Shown piece after piece: positions 22,877 to 34,789 of a DNA stretch of 64,000 nucleotides; position 1 is the stretch's first letter, and every line of letters starts with the position of its first letter. The translations under genes were made by a program, and so were the position numbers. This DNA comes from Salvator merianae (taxonomy: Eukaryota > Chordata > Lepidosauria > Squamata > Teiidae): positions 103,491,174 to 103,555,173 of the forward strand of contig QVOM02000112.1 of the NCBI GenBank assembly GCA_003586115.2, given 5' to 3'. The notes beneath the pieces are model-generated. The model was given only the letters and a program-made list of their open reading frames with translations. It was not told the DNA's origin and made no database searches.

Positions 22877-24439
22877 GTATGTCTGCCAATTCATCCGGTG
22901 GTCATTCATAGACTATCTTCAGGTACAATGGTACACTCGCTGGTCTGGTATACCAACTAGTGCAGAATCGCCCTTAGAGTATCAATTTTGCAGTCCGATT
23001 TCTGACATATTTTGAAATATTTAAAGATATAAATCCTATGTTACTCACCAGAGTACAACTGAAAGTTTTTAAAGAATGCCCAATATGTAAGGTTTATGAG
23101 TAAACAAAAAATCTTTACTTGTCATTACTATTAGATGGATAATGAATTGGTTTCTACATTGTTTCCATAGTAGGAATTTATCTTCGGCCTAACTGCTGCA
23201 GATAAAAGACGGCACAATTGTTGAAACCTGTTTAGCAGCTGGCTAAACTTATCAGAGTTATGGTCACAGAATGAAAAGCAGGAAAATGCATCTCTGGCAT
23301 TTTCCTCAGTCCATCATCCTCAGGCTGGTGGCCAAAGCAAGCAAACCCACTGAACCTTCAAACAGCATCTGCACAGTTTTTCTGCTTTTTGGCTGGATGG
23401 TTGGGACACTGTACTTGCCTTGCTGAATTTTCTTGTAAGAGCTGGGTACCTGCCTCCAAAAGGATTGTTTGGATCAATCATACTTCCTTGCTGTTGTTCA
23501 CTCTCCTTCAGGCCCTCCCAGTCTCAACAACCTAATCTCCCAATAGAAAGACATTCCAGAACAATATGTACTGAAAACTTTCAAACTTCCAAGAACACTT
23601 AAAAAGTTCAAGTTGATCAACAGGGCAAGAAGGAAAAGTGATTTCTATGGATAGCAATATGCATCTTTCCATTAAATTTTTGAAATCACTTTGCTCATCC
23701 AAAACAATTAGACTCCTTCTATGTTGGCCCAATTAAAATAACTGAACAGATCAGTCTGGTAGTTTTTTGTCTGAAGCCACCTAAGCATGAGAAGGTTCAC
23801 GTACTATTCACAGGGTCTCCTTGTTGAAAGCGCCCCTCCCCACACCTTGCAGACAGCCTCCCACTTGAACCACTCATGATGGGGTGAGCAGTGGATGAGA
23901 GGCCTGAAAGGAAGTATAATGTTGGGATAGGATAGTTTTCAGCAGGTTTCTGCAAGTTCTTTCCCAACATAACAATGAGAGCTTTTCTGTAACCATGATT
24001 TTCCTGCTCATTTCAAACCACAGAGACGCTTTGGTTGTTAGTCATGTTCGTGCCTGCTCAAGAACAAAATGGGGAAGTGAGAATTTTGTCACTTGCAGCA
24101 TTTTCTGCCATTTAGCTGCAGTAACAAAGGCCCTAATGGCCTACATTCCTAAAGCATTGCTTGGGTAGAGATAGTCTCTTACCATTGCCATGGCAACTCC
24201 CACCTTACCTGCTTGACCAACTTTTCCAGACTTCTCCTCCCAAAATTAACTGGGCTTGAGGCAGCCCTGAGTGTGTTTATAAGACCTTCTGTAAAGGTCC
24301 AATTGCAATTCACAAGGCTTGCCCAGCATGGGAGATGGAGTTAAACAAAGTAGTATCAACCCATAGCATGAGATATCTGAAGCTATAGATGGGAGTCATC
24401 ATGGACGTTTAGGGATGCAGGCAGAACTGGGTTAAGGAA
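22877..24439. other. FLT1 last intron, unique part
   Basis: No recognised gene. A small perfect stem AGGAAAATGC/GCATTTTCCT lies at about 23280-23306. Confidence 0.5.
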
Positions 24440-24587
24440 CAATTACACTGTAAGCAACTACATATAAAAGGGGCATATTGGGGATAATGTTTTATAGTTC
24501 TGCCATTTCTGACCTAGAAACAGCTTAATAAACAACATTAGGATACTTTAGTGGTAAGTGTGATCTCTTGGGCTTGGTATCTGACAC
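24440..24587 (+). repeat. Candidate solo LTR, 3' part
   Basis: TATA box ACATATAAAAGGGG (24460-24473), AATAAA at 24527-24532 and a CTGACA-type end near 24587, spaced as in a retroviral or Ty3-like LTR. The 5' TG end cannot be placed by eye and no internal region is attached. Low confidence; no protein is encoded. Confidence 0.35.
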
Positions 24588-25019
24588 TCTATTATGGCCA
24601 TGGCTTCATTCATGTTCCTAAGGTGCCTGGGAGACCATTTCCATCATCAAAGCTTAGCTGCAGCCCGGCTAAAGCAACTCCCCACCTCCTTGGCTGCTAG
24701 CCAGGCTGTGTTAATGAGTGACCACACCTGTACACAGGGGCTGACTCATGAGAAGAGCCACCAAACATGGACTGTACATGGAGGCTGAGATTGGCAGCCC
24801 TTTTCTTGAGCTGGTCTCCCTGTGCAGCTGCAGGCAGCCCCTTCCATTACTTTTATCTGTATTGAGGATAAAAGCAGAGGCAACTGAAGTGATCAATGTG
24901 CAATGTAATGATTTCAGAATCACTCCTTGTGCACTGAGCCTCAGCTACCTTTCCCACAACTCAGGGGCGTGAGCTTGGGTCCTCAAATACCTTGGCATGG
25001 CACATGGCAGATATGTGGC

Positions 25020-25130
25020 ACATTTATTTATTTATTTATTCATTCATTCATTTGCATTTTTATCCTGCCCTATACCCAAAGGTCTCAGGGCAGGTTATGA
25101 CAATTAAAACAACAACAACAACCAAAACCC
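25020..25130 (-). mobile_element. L2-like LINE tail, reverse orientation
   Basis: Inverted tail (TTTATTTATTTATTTATTCA) followed by TATCCTGCCCTATACCCAAA and GGTCTCAGGGCAGG. The same arrangement is at 14250, 44820 and 44245. Confidence 0.65.
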
Positions 25131-25746
25131 ACCATAAAAAGGCAAACAGTAGTTTGAAAGTAGGGAGGGAAAGTATGGGTATGGGTAAGATGCCTGGGGC
25201 TCTGTAATGTAGTCATGGCTATAATCCAGTCTGGACATCCAGAGTCCCTCAACCAGCAGATGGAGTGAAGATTGGATGGTGCTGTTATTTCAATAACCAG
25301 TATATTAGGAAAGCTAGCTAGACTATGACAAAATAGAGTTGGAATAGGGCTACGTTTAAGCACTGAATATGTTGGCTACTTCAGATATAACCATTTGGTT
25401 GGTAACCTGCCTCAACTGTAAAGAACCATCGTATCTGTGCTAAAAGAGCTTAGGTAAGATATCCTACACCACCAGGAGAGCATACCTAGCTCCAGTCATT
25501 GAGGATTTTCTGCTAAAAGTAGAAAACACAGTTATTGTTTTTTCCCCACAGTAGTAAAACCTTGTGTGCCAGAGCTGGGCTACCTCTTTTCTGAGAATGT
25601 ATTTAGATCTTTATTCTTATCCAAGAGATCTTCATTTGATTCAGGTTTTTGACTGTCAGCCTTCAGAGGGACATCTAGTTCCAATCCTAGCAAATAAAGT
25701 GCCTTAGAAATTTATGTTGTATTTAACTGTTTGCTTTTGTTTACAG

Positions 25747-25948
25747 CCTTCGCTCTGGCAGCAGAAGCAAAGAATCTGTCCTTTCCGACACAGCAAAGCC
25801 CAAAGGCTTCAGTTTCAGTTGTGGCCACATCAGTGACGTGACTCTGCCATTTACCTGTGGCAGCACAGTGTGGGAAGGGAAGCCAGGGCGTGGGTTCCCT
25901 CCTCTCACCTACAACTCTGTGGTTCGGTATTCTACTCCACCAGTTTAG
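25747..25948 (+). CDS. FLT1: FLT1 terminal coding exon
   Basis: Acceptor CTTTTGTTTACAG; phase 2 in; 66 further codons, then TAG at 25946-25948. It starts LRSGSRSKESVLSD, contains CGHISD (human CGHVSE) and ends TYNSVVRYSTPPV. The two C-terminal tyrosines match human Y1327 and Y1333, adaptor-binding sites; the human Y1309 position and its neighbourhood are not conserved. The NSVV-YSTPP ending is specific to FLT1 among VEGF receptors, so the identity is firm. The stop position agrees with the mammalian C-terminus (Ile there, Val here). Confidence 0.97.
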
Positions 25949-26868
25949 TGGAGACTTCTAATTCTCCACACCGCTTCTTCTTAATTGTGTTGCAGCACTC
26001 CATTATTTCCTTTTAAAAGCCAAACAGCTATTGCTGCTGCTGACCTGCTCCCAAATACCTGTGCAGTGTATAGGTGATAACTGATGTGAAGCATAAGGAG
26101 AGGAAGCTAGCAGTCCTCCAACATTAAGAACTTATGTCTGCATACCAATTTAGGGGGTTGGGAGGGTTCCTGAAGACAGAAAAAGGCAGCGCATATTCCT
26201 CCACCCACAGAATTCCTAGTTAGACCGCTGTGATTGCAACACAATGAGGGAGGGGTGGTGAAATTTATTACTTCCTGTCTAATCAATAATCCAGAAAAAA
26301 ATGCAGTTTCTGTTCTGCACAAGCATTTCTATAGATATGTATATCTTTCCGTCACAATATTGCTTCTGGGAAACATTTTCCAGTGTTCGCAAGACAATAA
26401 ACAAAGAAGCAATAGCAAAATAGAACACATGCAAAAATGGCTTGTGCAATACTTCTCTGATGCTACGTGTGATAAATAATTGGTTTTATACCAGTTTTAA
26501 CTAACAGGGTTTTTGTCAAAAGGCTCCTGAGAGTTTTTATTTGTTACTTATTTCCATTCCCACCTGCCCCTGACCTGCTCCAGAACTACACTTCCCAAAG
26601 AGAGCCATGGTAGCTATTGAACCAGTTTAAGCATATAGGTTTATGAAAAGGAGATAATCAATAAACAATTTCATAGACGATAGGATTAAAACAATAGAAT
26701 GTCTGAATCAGACAACAGTGAATACCTTAAAACTGAAATTTGCTGAAGCAGTCATTTACACAGAACAAAGACTGGGATGCTTACTAGCAGAGCTAGTTTT
26801 GTATGCAACAGCCTAGAAAATAACACAGAACCCTGGAGAAGACACAGGAATTGTTGCACAGAAACTGT

Positions 26869-27015
26869 GGCTCTTTCTGCACTGGGCCTTATTCCAGATA
26901 ATATCCCAAAATAGGGGCTTGCTGCATGCCCCTCCCTTAAGTCTGCACCAGTATGGAAATGGCAGGCCCTTATTGCAAGATATAATCCAGAATAAGACCC
27001 AGTGCAGAAAGAGCC
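26869..27015. repeat. 147-bp hairpin TIR element, family B, in FLT1 3' UTR
   Basis: Starts GGCTCTTTCTGCACTGGGCC and ends with the inverse (GACCCAGTGCAGAAAGAGCC). Inverted-repeat arms are about 45 bp. Flanks TGT and TAT suggest a 3-bp duplication with one change. It is the same family as 39692-39869. Confidence 0.85.
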
Positions 27016-27622
27016 TATGTCAGATCCCATAACAAAGTCATGGCTCAAGAGCACTGTGCTGGTACCCTCGTATAAGAAAATGCTTTAGGACAAAACCTGC
27101 CTCCATGCAAGTGTTGGCATGGGCAGGAGCAATGAAACGCCCAAAGGAAATGCTAGAGCACAGCAAGGAGGGACCAGTAAGATGCGTATGGGCGTTTTGG
27201 TCACCACCATCAATGGTGCGATCCTTCTTGAGATGATCTGCAATTCAGCTTCCTACATGTTCCAGTTGTCACTTAAAATATCACATTTATTGCCTTATTT
27301 TCTGAATATAGGATTGAAAGCCTGCACATGGCACCCACTTAAACATTTCGAGACCTTGCTAGGGACAAGGGATGAGCACAGAAATGCAATATTCTTAATA
27401 GCTATGTGTATTGTAATGAACCAAAGCACCATACACATTGCATAAAGGAAACATATGTAGCCAGGCTTATTGGAAGTGTTAAGTACACACTGCAGATTTC
27501 TCTTGACACAGCAATTGACATTCTCTGATGCACAGCTTATTACTTTGTCAGCTTAAAAGCCCCTGTGTTCTATATTACTATATTCTGCCTTTATCTTCTA
27601 ATTGTATGTGACATCATAGGCT

Positions 27623-27628
27623 AATAAA
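27623..27628 (+). terminator. Candidate polyadenylation signal, FLT1
   Basis: AATAAA in GGCTAATAAAGTCACTCC. A plausible proximal polyadenylation site; use cannot be judged from sequence alone. Confidence 0.4.
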
Positions 27629-28309
27629 GTCACTCCAAGGTGCTACGACTGATTAAGGATAAAACCTGAGACTATCTTATGACAGCTAGGTAGCACAGCC
27701 AGGCAAACTATGTTAGAAATAACTACTAAACAGCGTGTGCTGCTTTTATTACTGCTGTTGATATAACATTTATTTAAAGGTGAGGATGCTGCTAGGTTCA
27801 TTCAGCTAATTATTTTAGACAGTGATGCTGGGAACGAATTTCCATTGAAACCAACAGAGCATAGGGGACAGTTAAACTTTATTAACTCGTTTCAGATGGA
27901 CTTCATCACAACTGAATTTAGCTAGATCAGTATTAATAAATTTAAGAGTTTTGTTTGCAAGAGCATATTATTACAGCCAGCTTAAAAGCCACAAATTTGT
28001 AACCTTTCTACAAGCTTACTAGAGAAATGAACATTAGGCCTCTCTTCAGCCATGGCTTGCTTATTAAAGAGATCAGAGGTTAAAAAGAAGAAGAAGAAGA
28101 AGGAAAAGCTAACATTATCAGTAAGCAGGGCATTAGAATTTGTAAATACATTTTTTAAAAAATAAAAAGTAAAATCTCATACTTTGTAATGAATCCCTAA
28201 ATAACTGGAATTTAAAAATTATTCTATCAAATGGATTTTAAAAATAAATGATGTAAATATCTCATACTTGTGCCTTAACCTGTTTTTAAAATATTTTCTA
28301 GATTTTCAC

Positions 28310-28315
28310 AATAAA
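28310..28315 (+). terminator. Candidate distal polyadenylation signal, FLT1
   Basis: AATAAA in TTCACAATAAAATGG, followed about 30-40 bases later by a TG-rich element (TTGTGTTGCTTG). Best candidate for the distal FLT1 end. Confidence 0.5.
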
Positions 28316-28330
28316 ATGGTATTTCCATGC

Positions 28331-29444
28331 TATCAAATGCTATTGTGTTGCTTGAATTAGTATTGCATCCATGTGCTAAAGGAGTGTCTTGGAAGCAAAT
28401 TATATTTCAGCGAGCACCTTTTCTATTCCAAAATTAAAATTGCTTCCATCCCACAAGGTTTTTACAATTACCAGCATTAATTATCTGGCTATCTGCCTAC
28501 ACTTGGAAGTGGCTCTTTCAAAAGAAAACTCTACGAACCAACAATAAGCATTTCAAGCTGTATAGTACTCAAACTCTCTATTTCTAACATTGATATTTTC
28601 TAATTTCTTCCTAGGATGGACCAAATGTTAGCAGCCTAACCTCTAATATTAGGGATAGTAGACTGCTTAGACAGGCTTCATGTTCAGACTGCTGTATGGG
28701 CTGAATGGGATTCCAGCTAAATGGGGATTGGTTCTTCCCACATGTTTGTTTTTTCCACAATTGAATGCAAAATCCATCACAAATATGCACAGGAATTAAA
28801 ATCTTAATATTTAAAATGGACTGAAAATGTCCAAAGAAAGGGTGCATCAAAATGAAGGATTTAAAAACCAGAAAGAGGTAAATACCATTGTCCACATTTG
28901 GCAACAGCTGGCACGGACCATCAGTTTGTGGGATTTCTTTGATGTTTGTGTGATGCCATCAAACCTTTTGATCAAAGAAAGGTCTTGCCAATATCTCGTG
29001 AACTTCAAACAGTGCCGACAAACCTGCTCTCAGCAGGGGGAGAAGCTCCTGCCTACATGCACCTGTCTGCCACTACTGCTTACAGATACTTCCATTGGCA
29101 CTACGGCATGATTGTAGGTCACATTTGTTCCATAGAATCATCATGGGTAAGACTGAGGAGCAGCAGCACTGTTTGGGTGGCGAAATTGCGATGGGACGAA
29201 CTTAAAAATGCATACAGCTTATATTAATTGACCAAATTGGGCGCAGTCTTTGAGAACTATGATCATACACATTTTCCACATTTATGCAGACTGAAAAGAA
29301 AACAAAGCTGCCTCCACTGCAGAAAAACACTTATAATATCTGTAAGCACATAATGAATTAATAATTTTAGCCCAAAGCCTTTATTATCCTTATTTTCTTT
29401 TGCTGCAGTCTGAGACCTTTCCTGCACGTTCTGAAATCACCTTG
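28331..29444. other. Intergenic, no recognised feature
   Basis: Unique-looking sequence between the FLT1 3' end and the first LINE remnant. Short open frames on both strands at 28611-29227 lack any domain. Confidence 0.5.
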
Positions 29445-30545
29445 AAAGTTATTTATTCAATTTGTATCTTGTCCTCCTCCCTAAGGTCCCAGGGTGGGTC
29501 ACAGCGTACGATAAAGTATATTTAAAATATAAATTTTCCACCGTGATAGGACTACCTTCAAGAGGACATTAGGCATCAAAAGCTTGGATGAAGAAGTATG
29601 TTATAACTAAGCACTGAAAACCATATAAAGTTGGCAGCTGGTGTACCTCCACTGGGAGGCTATTCCAAAGCTGGGGGCTGTAACAGAAAAGGTCCTCTTG
29701 CATGCTGCAATCCCTTGGACCTCTGAGGGAGCAGAACTACAAGAAGGCTCTCAGTTTGCAGTCTTAAAACATCTTCAAGGGCAGCCCCATGCAGAGCATA
29801 TTATAGTAGTCTAGTCTGGAGGTTACCAGGACTTGGATCACTGTGGCCAAGTTGTCCCTATCCAAGAAAGGTTGAAGCTGGTGAACCAGTTGGAAATTAA
29901 GGCAAGCAACTCTGGCTACTGCTGTTATCTGAGCCTCATGCAACAGTGATGAATCCAGAAGTACCCCCAACTTATGTACACTTTCTTTCTGGGGCAAAAC
30001 AACCCCTTCTAGAATGAGATGCCATCTAACTTCCTGAACATAAGACCCTGTGACACACAGGACTTCCATCTTCTCTGAAATCAATCTCAATTTATTGGTC
30101 CACATCCAGTTCATTACTGCCTCTAGGCAGCTATCAAGCACCTCAACAGTCTTATCTAATTTAGAAAGAATAGAGAGATAGAGTTGGGTGTCATCATGTA
30201 CTGAAGGCATCTCACTCTAGATCTCCTGATGACCTCTCCCAGTGGCTTCATATAATGTTAAATAGCATAGGGGACAAAATCTGTCCATGAGGAACTCCAC
30301 ATGATAGCTCCCAAGGGGCTGAACAAAAGTTCCTGATTACTATTTTTTGGAGTGTACCTTGGGGATAGGAAGATAGCCACAGTAGAGCACTGCCTCCAAT
30401 TCTACTATGGTTGATGGTATCAAAAGCCGCTGAGAGATCAAGGAGAATCAACAGGATGGCATTGCCCCTGTCCCTCTGTTGATAGAGGTCATCCATCCGG
30501 GTGACCAAGGCAGTTTCAGTACTATACCTTCACCTGAAACCAGAC
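29445..30545 (-). mobile_element. L2-like LINE remnant with reverse transcriptase
   Basis: The reverse strand reads, 5' to 3', ILLDLSAAFDTINH, then LWLSSYPQGTLQ, CGVPHGQILSPMLFN, a degraded YADD region, WTNKLRLISEKMEVL and VTSRLDYYNMLCMGLPLK. These are the ordered blocks of an L2-type reverse transcriptase and its C-terminus. One frameshift or deletion lies near 30210-30248, where the active-site YADD should be. The L2-like tail is at 29450-29520. Confidence 0.85.
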
Positions 30546-30689
30546 TTCCCATTCTTAAGCTTCAATCTGGAGCTGGACTGCTCACCTTTAGAATTTCCTT
30601 CCAAGCTTGTTTGGAAACACCTCACCTTGGAATTTCCTTCAGGAATTTTCTTCCTTGTGAATTTTAATGTTTTCTCTTGGCTTATGATT

Positions 30690-30778
30690 TTCTTTGCATA
30701 TGCATTTGCATATGAGCAGGGGGTTGGACTCAATGACCCTGGAGGTCCCTTCCAACTCTATGATTCTATGATTCTATG
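30690..30778 (+). mobile_element. CR1 3' end with ATTCTATG repeats
   Basis: GGGTTGGACTCAATGACCCT, then GGAGGTCCCTTCCAACTC and TATGATTCTATGATTCTATG. This is the hallmark 3' terminus of sauropsid CR1 with its short tandem tail. 5'-truncated. Confidence 0.9.
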
Positions 30779-31515
30779 TCCAGCTGCTAGGCCACTGAAC
30801 TGCCTGCTCAATGTTCCCCTTTCTTCTTTTTCTACCACAAAACAGTAGCCCTAAGTTCTGATAGCAACCTGGGTCCGTGTCAAAATTTCCAAAACTGTAT
30901 CATTATCTTGCACCCCTAATCTGCACAAATGGCATTGACTCAAGACTTCTTAACTACTATATTTCAATCTATGGATTCCCTTCACCATTCCAAAAGTGGA
31001 CCTGTAGGTCCACTTTATTTTGTTTTTATTATACATAAATGAGTTCCCATATATTTTTAGAAATATTATTCTGCCAGGGACAGTTAGATGTAAGCGTGCA
31101 TTCATACCCATTTCTGGATGCAAATACACAGCCATGCCATGCTCAGTGACTGTGCGATTGCATGATTGCGTCTGCATGCTGTGTAGCACTGCCGGCTGCC
31201 ATGGCAGCAGCCAGACGCTTCCCAGCTGCTGCCATGCTAAGGACTGAGTGAGGAGACCAGCATTTGCACTCCTGCTGATGGTAAGGACTACAGCCACGCA
31301 GTGCAGACAGTGTCCACACTGCATGGTCAATACCACCATGGAATGTTCGCAGTTGAACATCCCATGGTGGTAAGCACAAAAATGCCCAATGTTGGCAACC
31401 CCATAAGACACTGAGCAGCAAAGAGTTTGAATCCTTCTTGTGTGCTTCAGTCCAGATTTGTCTAATGTGAGCATAATCTATTTATGTTGAGTGGAGTCAG
31501 GATTTTCATGTAGGG
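30779..31515. other. Intergenic, unclassified repeat-like segment
   Basis: At about 31078-31400 there is a GC-richer block with self-complementary words (CTGCCGGCTGCCATGGCAGC; CACCATGGAATG with CATCCCATGGTGG). Words such as GCTGCTGCCATG recur in the element at 60270-61095. The - strand frame of 174 codons (30950-31474), the longest in the window, has no recognisable domain and overlaps this block, so it is not called as a gene. Confidence 0.45.
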
Positions 31516-32344
31516 TTGGTTAGACGGAGATGCAGCCTCTCAACTTCCAGTAGTTCCACCTATTCTGGTCTACAGTACCATTTCCTTTTAGTTGCTTTGC
31601 CCTCCGTCCCACTAGTCACTGTGGGCACCAGCCACCAGTCAAATGGACACCCCCACTCCCAACAAAAAGGGAAATTGATAGTATGGGAAAACACAGATGT
31701 ATATGAAGAAAAGCCATTGCTTGCACTCTGTTCTTTGCATGTTCATTGTCCTGTAGCTTAGCATAAAACCTTCATGTTTCCATAGGGCATAAGTCTAAAT
31801 GAGCTCTAGAAAGAACAAGGAATGCCCAGATGTTCCTGTAAACAATCTCATCCTACAGGGAAAGTCCAGATGTTCCCATCCTACAGTGAAAAAAAATGAT
31901 GAACAGCAATTCCAATTCAAAGTGATTTATTCGCTTTTTGCTCAAAAATCCCATTATATCGCTTCCATTCTCTCTCTTTGGATTAGACTCTCTTGAGGGA
32001 ATTTTTTTTCCACCCACAATCATGGAATGCATCCAAAACTTTACCAGTAAAAAGACTTGCACCCAGGGACTCCTGTTGTTCAGCTGCTCTGTTGCATTCC
32101 ATACAGAGAGAGACAGATAGCAAAAAAGAAAGTTGAGATTTTTGACTTCCTCAATCTCACTGGAAAAAACTTCAAGCATTCTAATTTTAAATGCCCTAGG
32201 AATATCTAAAAACGATGACTTTTAAAATATTATTGATGAGATTCATAATAATAAAAATAATAAACATAAAAAACAATATTTAGTTTCCTGCTGGGAGGGT
32301 TATATTTTAAATATGTTCTAAGAAGATTCCGTATATTTTATCTT
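31516..32344. other. Intergenic, no recognised feature
   Basis: AT-rich unique-looking sequence; nothing supported. Confidence 0.5.
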
Positions 32345-32415
32345 TTAATTATTGTGACCCACCTGGGACCTTTTGGTGAAGGACGAGATATAAATTCTTA
32401 ATAAATAAACAAACA
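32345..32415 (+). mobile_element. L2-like LINE tail
   Basis: GTGACCCACCTGGGACC, then GAAGGACGAGATATAAAT, then TAATAAATAAACAAAC. This is the characteristic L2 3' terminus in + orientation. Confidence 0.7.
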
Positions 32416-32639
32416 TTATCATCACTTCATAACAAAATTTTAAGTACTGTAGGTTGTTGAATGTTAGATTTGATTCTGCATTAAATTTTGTTGTACCACT
32501 TTTGCAGATATATACCATATTCTATGCGTGACTTTTACTAACATTTATTCTTGGTCTGGAGTTTCCACATTCCATCAAAAAATGTTCTACTTTCAGTAAT
32601 GAAAGGGGGAAAGGGGGGGGATATATAAACTCATTATAG

Positions 32640-33425
32640 GCAAGGGGAATAAAATCAAGAACTCATTGTGGAAATGTTGGAAAGATGATATCAGGATAGA
32701 AGAGGATATTCATAGGGAGATCACAAGTATTAAAAGAACAAAACAAAATAGGTTAAAGGAAATGAGGATGAAGATTTTACATAAGTGGTATAGAAGCCCC
32801 TGTCAAATAGCTCATATATTTAGAAGAACTAATTCGAATTGTTGGCATGGATGTCTAATGAAAGGAACATATACACACCAATTTTGGAATTGTGGGGAGG
32901 TACAGAAATTTTGGAAAAGGGTTCAAGAGGAAGTACAGAAAATTATTCAAATGGAATTAACACCAATACTTTTGACAAAGGAGATCTGCTTAATGCAGTG
33001 CTGTAGCGATTTAAAGTTGAATAAGGTGAAGGAGTTGTTTGCCTTGAACAATTAATACTGGCAGCGTTGTCAGTAATAGTTTATGGGTGGAAGGAAAGTA
33101 TTAAATGGACATTGGAGAAATGGAGGTATTACTTACTAGATGGAATGAGGTTTCAAATATTAAGCAATAATAGATTAAGATTAGAAGGACAAATAGTAGA
33201 TGCAGATTTGAGAGGAAAATGGAAGGCGATGGTGGAATATTTGGTAAAGGAAGCAGGGAGTGACCAGGAAAGAAATCAGGTATTAGTAACCTTCCATATG
33301 TGCTAGATTATGTTAGGGGGGTGGGTTCACCAGGGGAGGTGGAGATTTTCATGTATTGTTTTGGTTTGGTTTGAGTTTGTATAATTTAAATAAAATAATT
33401 AATAATTAATAATAATAATAAAATG
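32640..33425 (+). mobile_element. L1-like LINE 3' end, relatively intact
   Basis: At 32666-33055 an open frame of 129 codons carries the C-terminal zinc-knuckle-like CWHGC...GTYTHQFWNC of L1 ORF2, followed by FWKRVQEEVQKI. After a stop around 33053, a second frame (33067-33306) continues IVYGWKESIKWTLEKWRYY. A G-rich 3' UTR follows (TTAGGGGGGTGGG), ending in an AT-rich TAATAATAATAATAAAAT tail at about 33400-33423. 5'-truncated. Long open stretches suggest it is one of the younger LINE copies here. Confidence 0.85.
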
Positions 33426-33868
33426 AAGTTTGATTTATTGCCTTTCAAGAGTAATGGCAAATTCAGCCCTGTCATTACATACCAAAACCCACTTCTAGCC
33501 TCACAATACCAGGTTGGGAAGCCCTGCCTCAGGTAGATAAGCTTGCTAAGAATGGTGCGTGCCTGCAGGGAACCAAAAACAGTCAGACTGCTGTCACAGA
33601 AGTTGTTTAATGGCCATCTGAACATACAATCTACTCACCTCCCTCCTATAACTTTGCAGTGGTTTTCAATCTAGCAAGAAGGTGTATAGTCCAACCCTTG
33701 GACTAGGCAGGAGACAGCCTGCTGCCAATGTTCACAGAATCCAAAATATGCTCTGCATGGACGCAATGTAAGTATGAGTGGCTGCACAGATGACCAAAAA
33801 GCTTCAGTAAAACCACAAGTGTTTCACGTATCAAATGCTCACTTCTCTGCATGAAACTGTGTAATATT
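33426..33868. other. Intergenic, no recognised feature
   Basis: Unique-looking sequence; nothing supported. Confidence 0.5.
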
Positions 33869-34499
33869 GGGCCTGTTCGCACTGCAGCGGTGGAACGTTC
33901 TTGTCCGTTCGCTAGAACGGAGCGTTCGCACTGCCGCAGGCACGCGACTCACCCGATCTGAACCACATTGTACCCGATTCGAACCTGATGTTGGGTAAGG
34001 CAAGACAAGTAAAAGCTTGTCTTCATCCCGACCTGCGCGATGGAGCGAAGATCGGGCACGGTGCTTTTGCACTCCCGTCGACGTTTGAAATGGCGGCCGG
34101 GCGTGGCTGGCGCGGCTGCGCATGCGGGGTGCGAAGTTTTCACACCCAGGTGCGAAGTTTTCGTACCCGGTGCAATGCTCCGTACCCAGTGCAAAGCTGC
34201 GCACCCGGGATAGCCCTTTCGGCATGGCAGCCTACCTGCCATTACGAAGCCGGCTTCTGGTTACGAAGCGGAGTACGATGCTCTGGTTACGAAGTGGAAC
34301 ACGATGCTACGAAGCGGGGTACGATGCTACGGAGTGCGGTAACGAACTAGCGACTGCCGTTCGCACTGTTCCCTCTGATGGTCGGCTTCGGGCCCGTTCC
34401 TCTGGCTGGAAGTGCGAATGGCAGTCAGCGTTCTCCAGCCTCTCCAGTTCGAAGCCAACTACTGGGAATGGCCTACCATGCTCAGTGCGAAAAGGCCCC
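33869..34499. repeat. CpG-rich non-autonomous TIR element, ~630 bp
   Basis: Starts GGGCCTGTTCGCACTG; the right end, read in reverse, is GGGGCCTTTTCGCACTGAG. The interior is far richer in CpG than its surroundings and has two internal arrays: GTGCGAAGTTTTC repeated near 34128-34165, and a degenerate tandem of TACGAAGCGGAGTACGATGCT-like units at about 34237-34345. Frames open on both strands (up to 134 codons) are a by-product of composition. Target duplication not resolved (ATT and CTT flanks). Confidence 0.75.
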
Positions 34500-34789
34500 T
34501 TGCATAGTGTAAGAGTAGAGAGTTAACTAGGAGTCCTTTAAAATTCTCACTTGGCCACAGAAGCACAATGGATGACCTTGGCCTATAGCTATCCTTGAGA
34601 TAAATCTCAAGGGTTCTTGTTGTTCACTGGATTAATGAAGTGTGAGAGAATGATGGGTGCCAGTCTGAACTCTTTAAAAGGTGAGGTACAAATGTGTTAT
34701 ATAGAAGGGCTATACAGGGGTTCAAGTACCTTCTGGAACACTATGGATGAGGTGGGCTCTGCTAGAACAAGCTAAAATAATGTTGATAT
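34500..34789. other. Intergenic, no recognised feature
   Basis: Short unique-looking stretch. Confidence 0.4.

Larger units (their letters stand above)
25949..28330 (+). other. FLT1: FLT1 3' UTR (probable extent)
   Basis: No further exon fits after the TAG. The region is AT-rich, with AATAAA at 26396, 26660, 27623 and 28310. The 28310 signal is followed by a T/G-rich stretch (TATTGTGTTGCTTG), so a roughly 2.4-kb UTR is the best guess; shorter forms are possible. It contains a TIR hairpin element (26869-27015) and a short (AAG)n run near 28086-28100. The 108-codon open frame at 27119 is unsupported. Confidence 0.6.

Noticed and set aside
27119..27445. 108-codon frame in the FLT1 3' UTR
   Set aside because: No recognisable domain; position and composition fit untranslated sequence.
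33839..34526. Frames of 95-134 codons on both strands
   Set aside because: Same reason: CpG-rich TIR element with internal tandem repeats, no recognisable protein.
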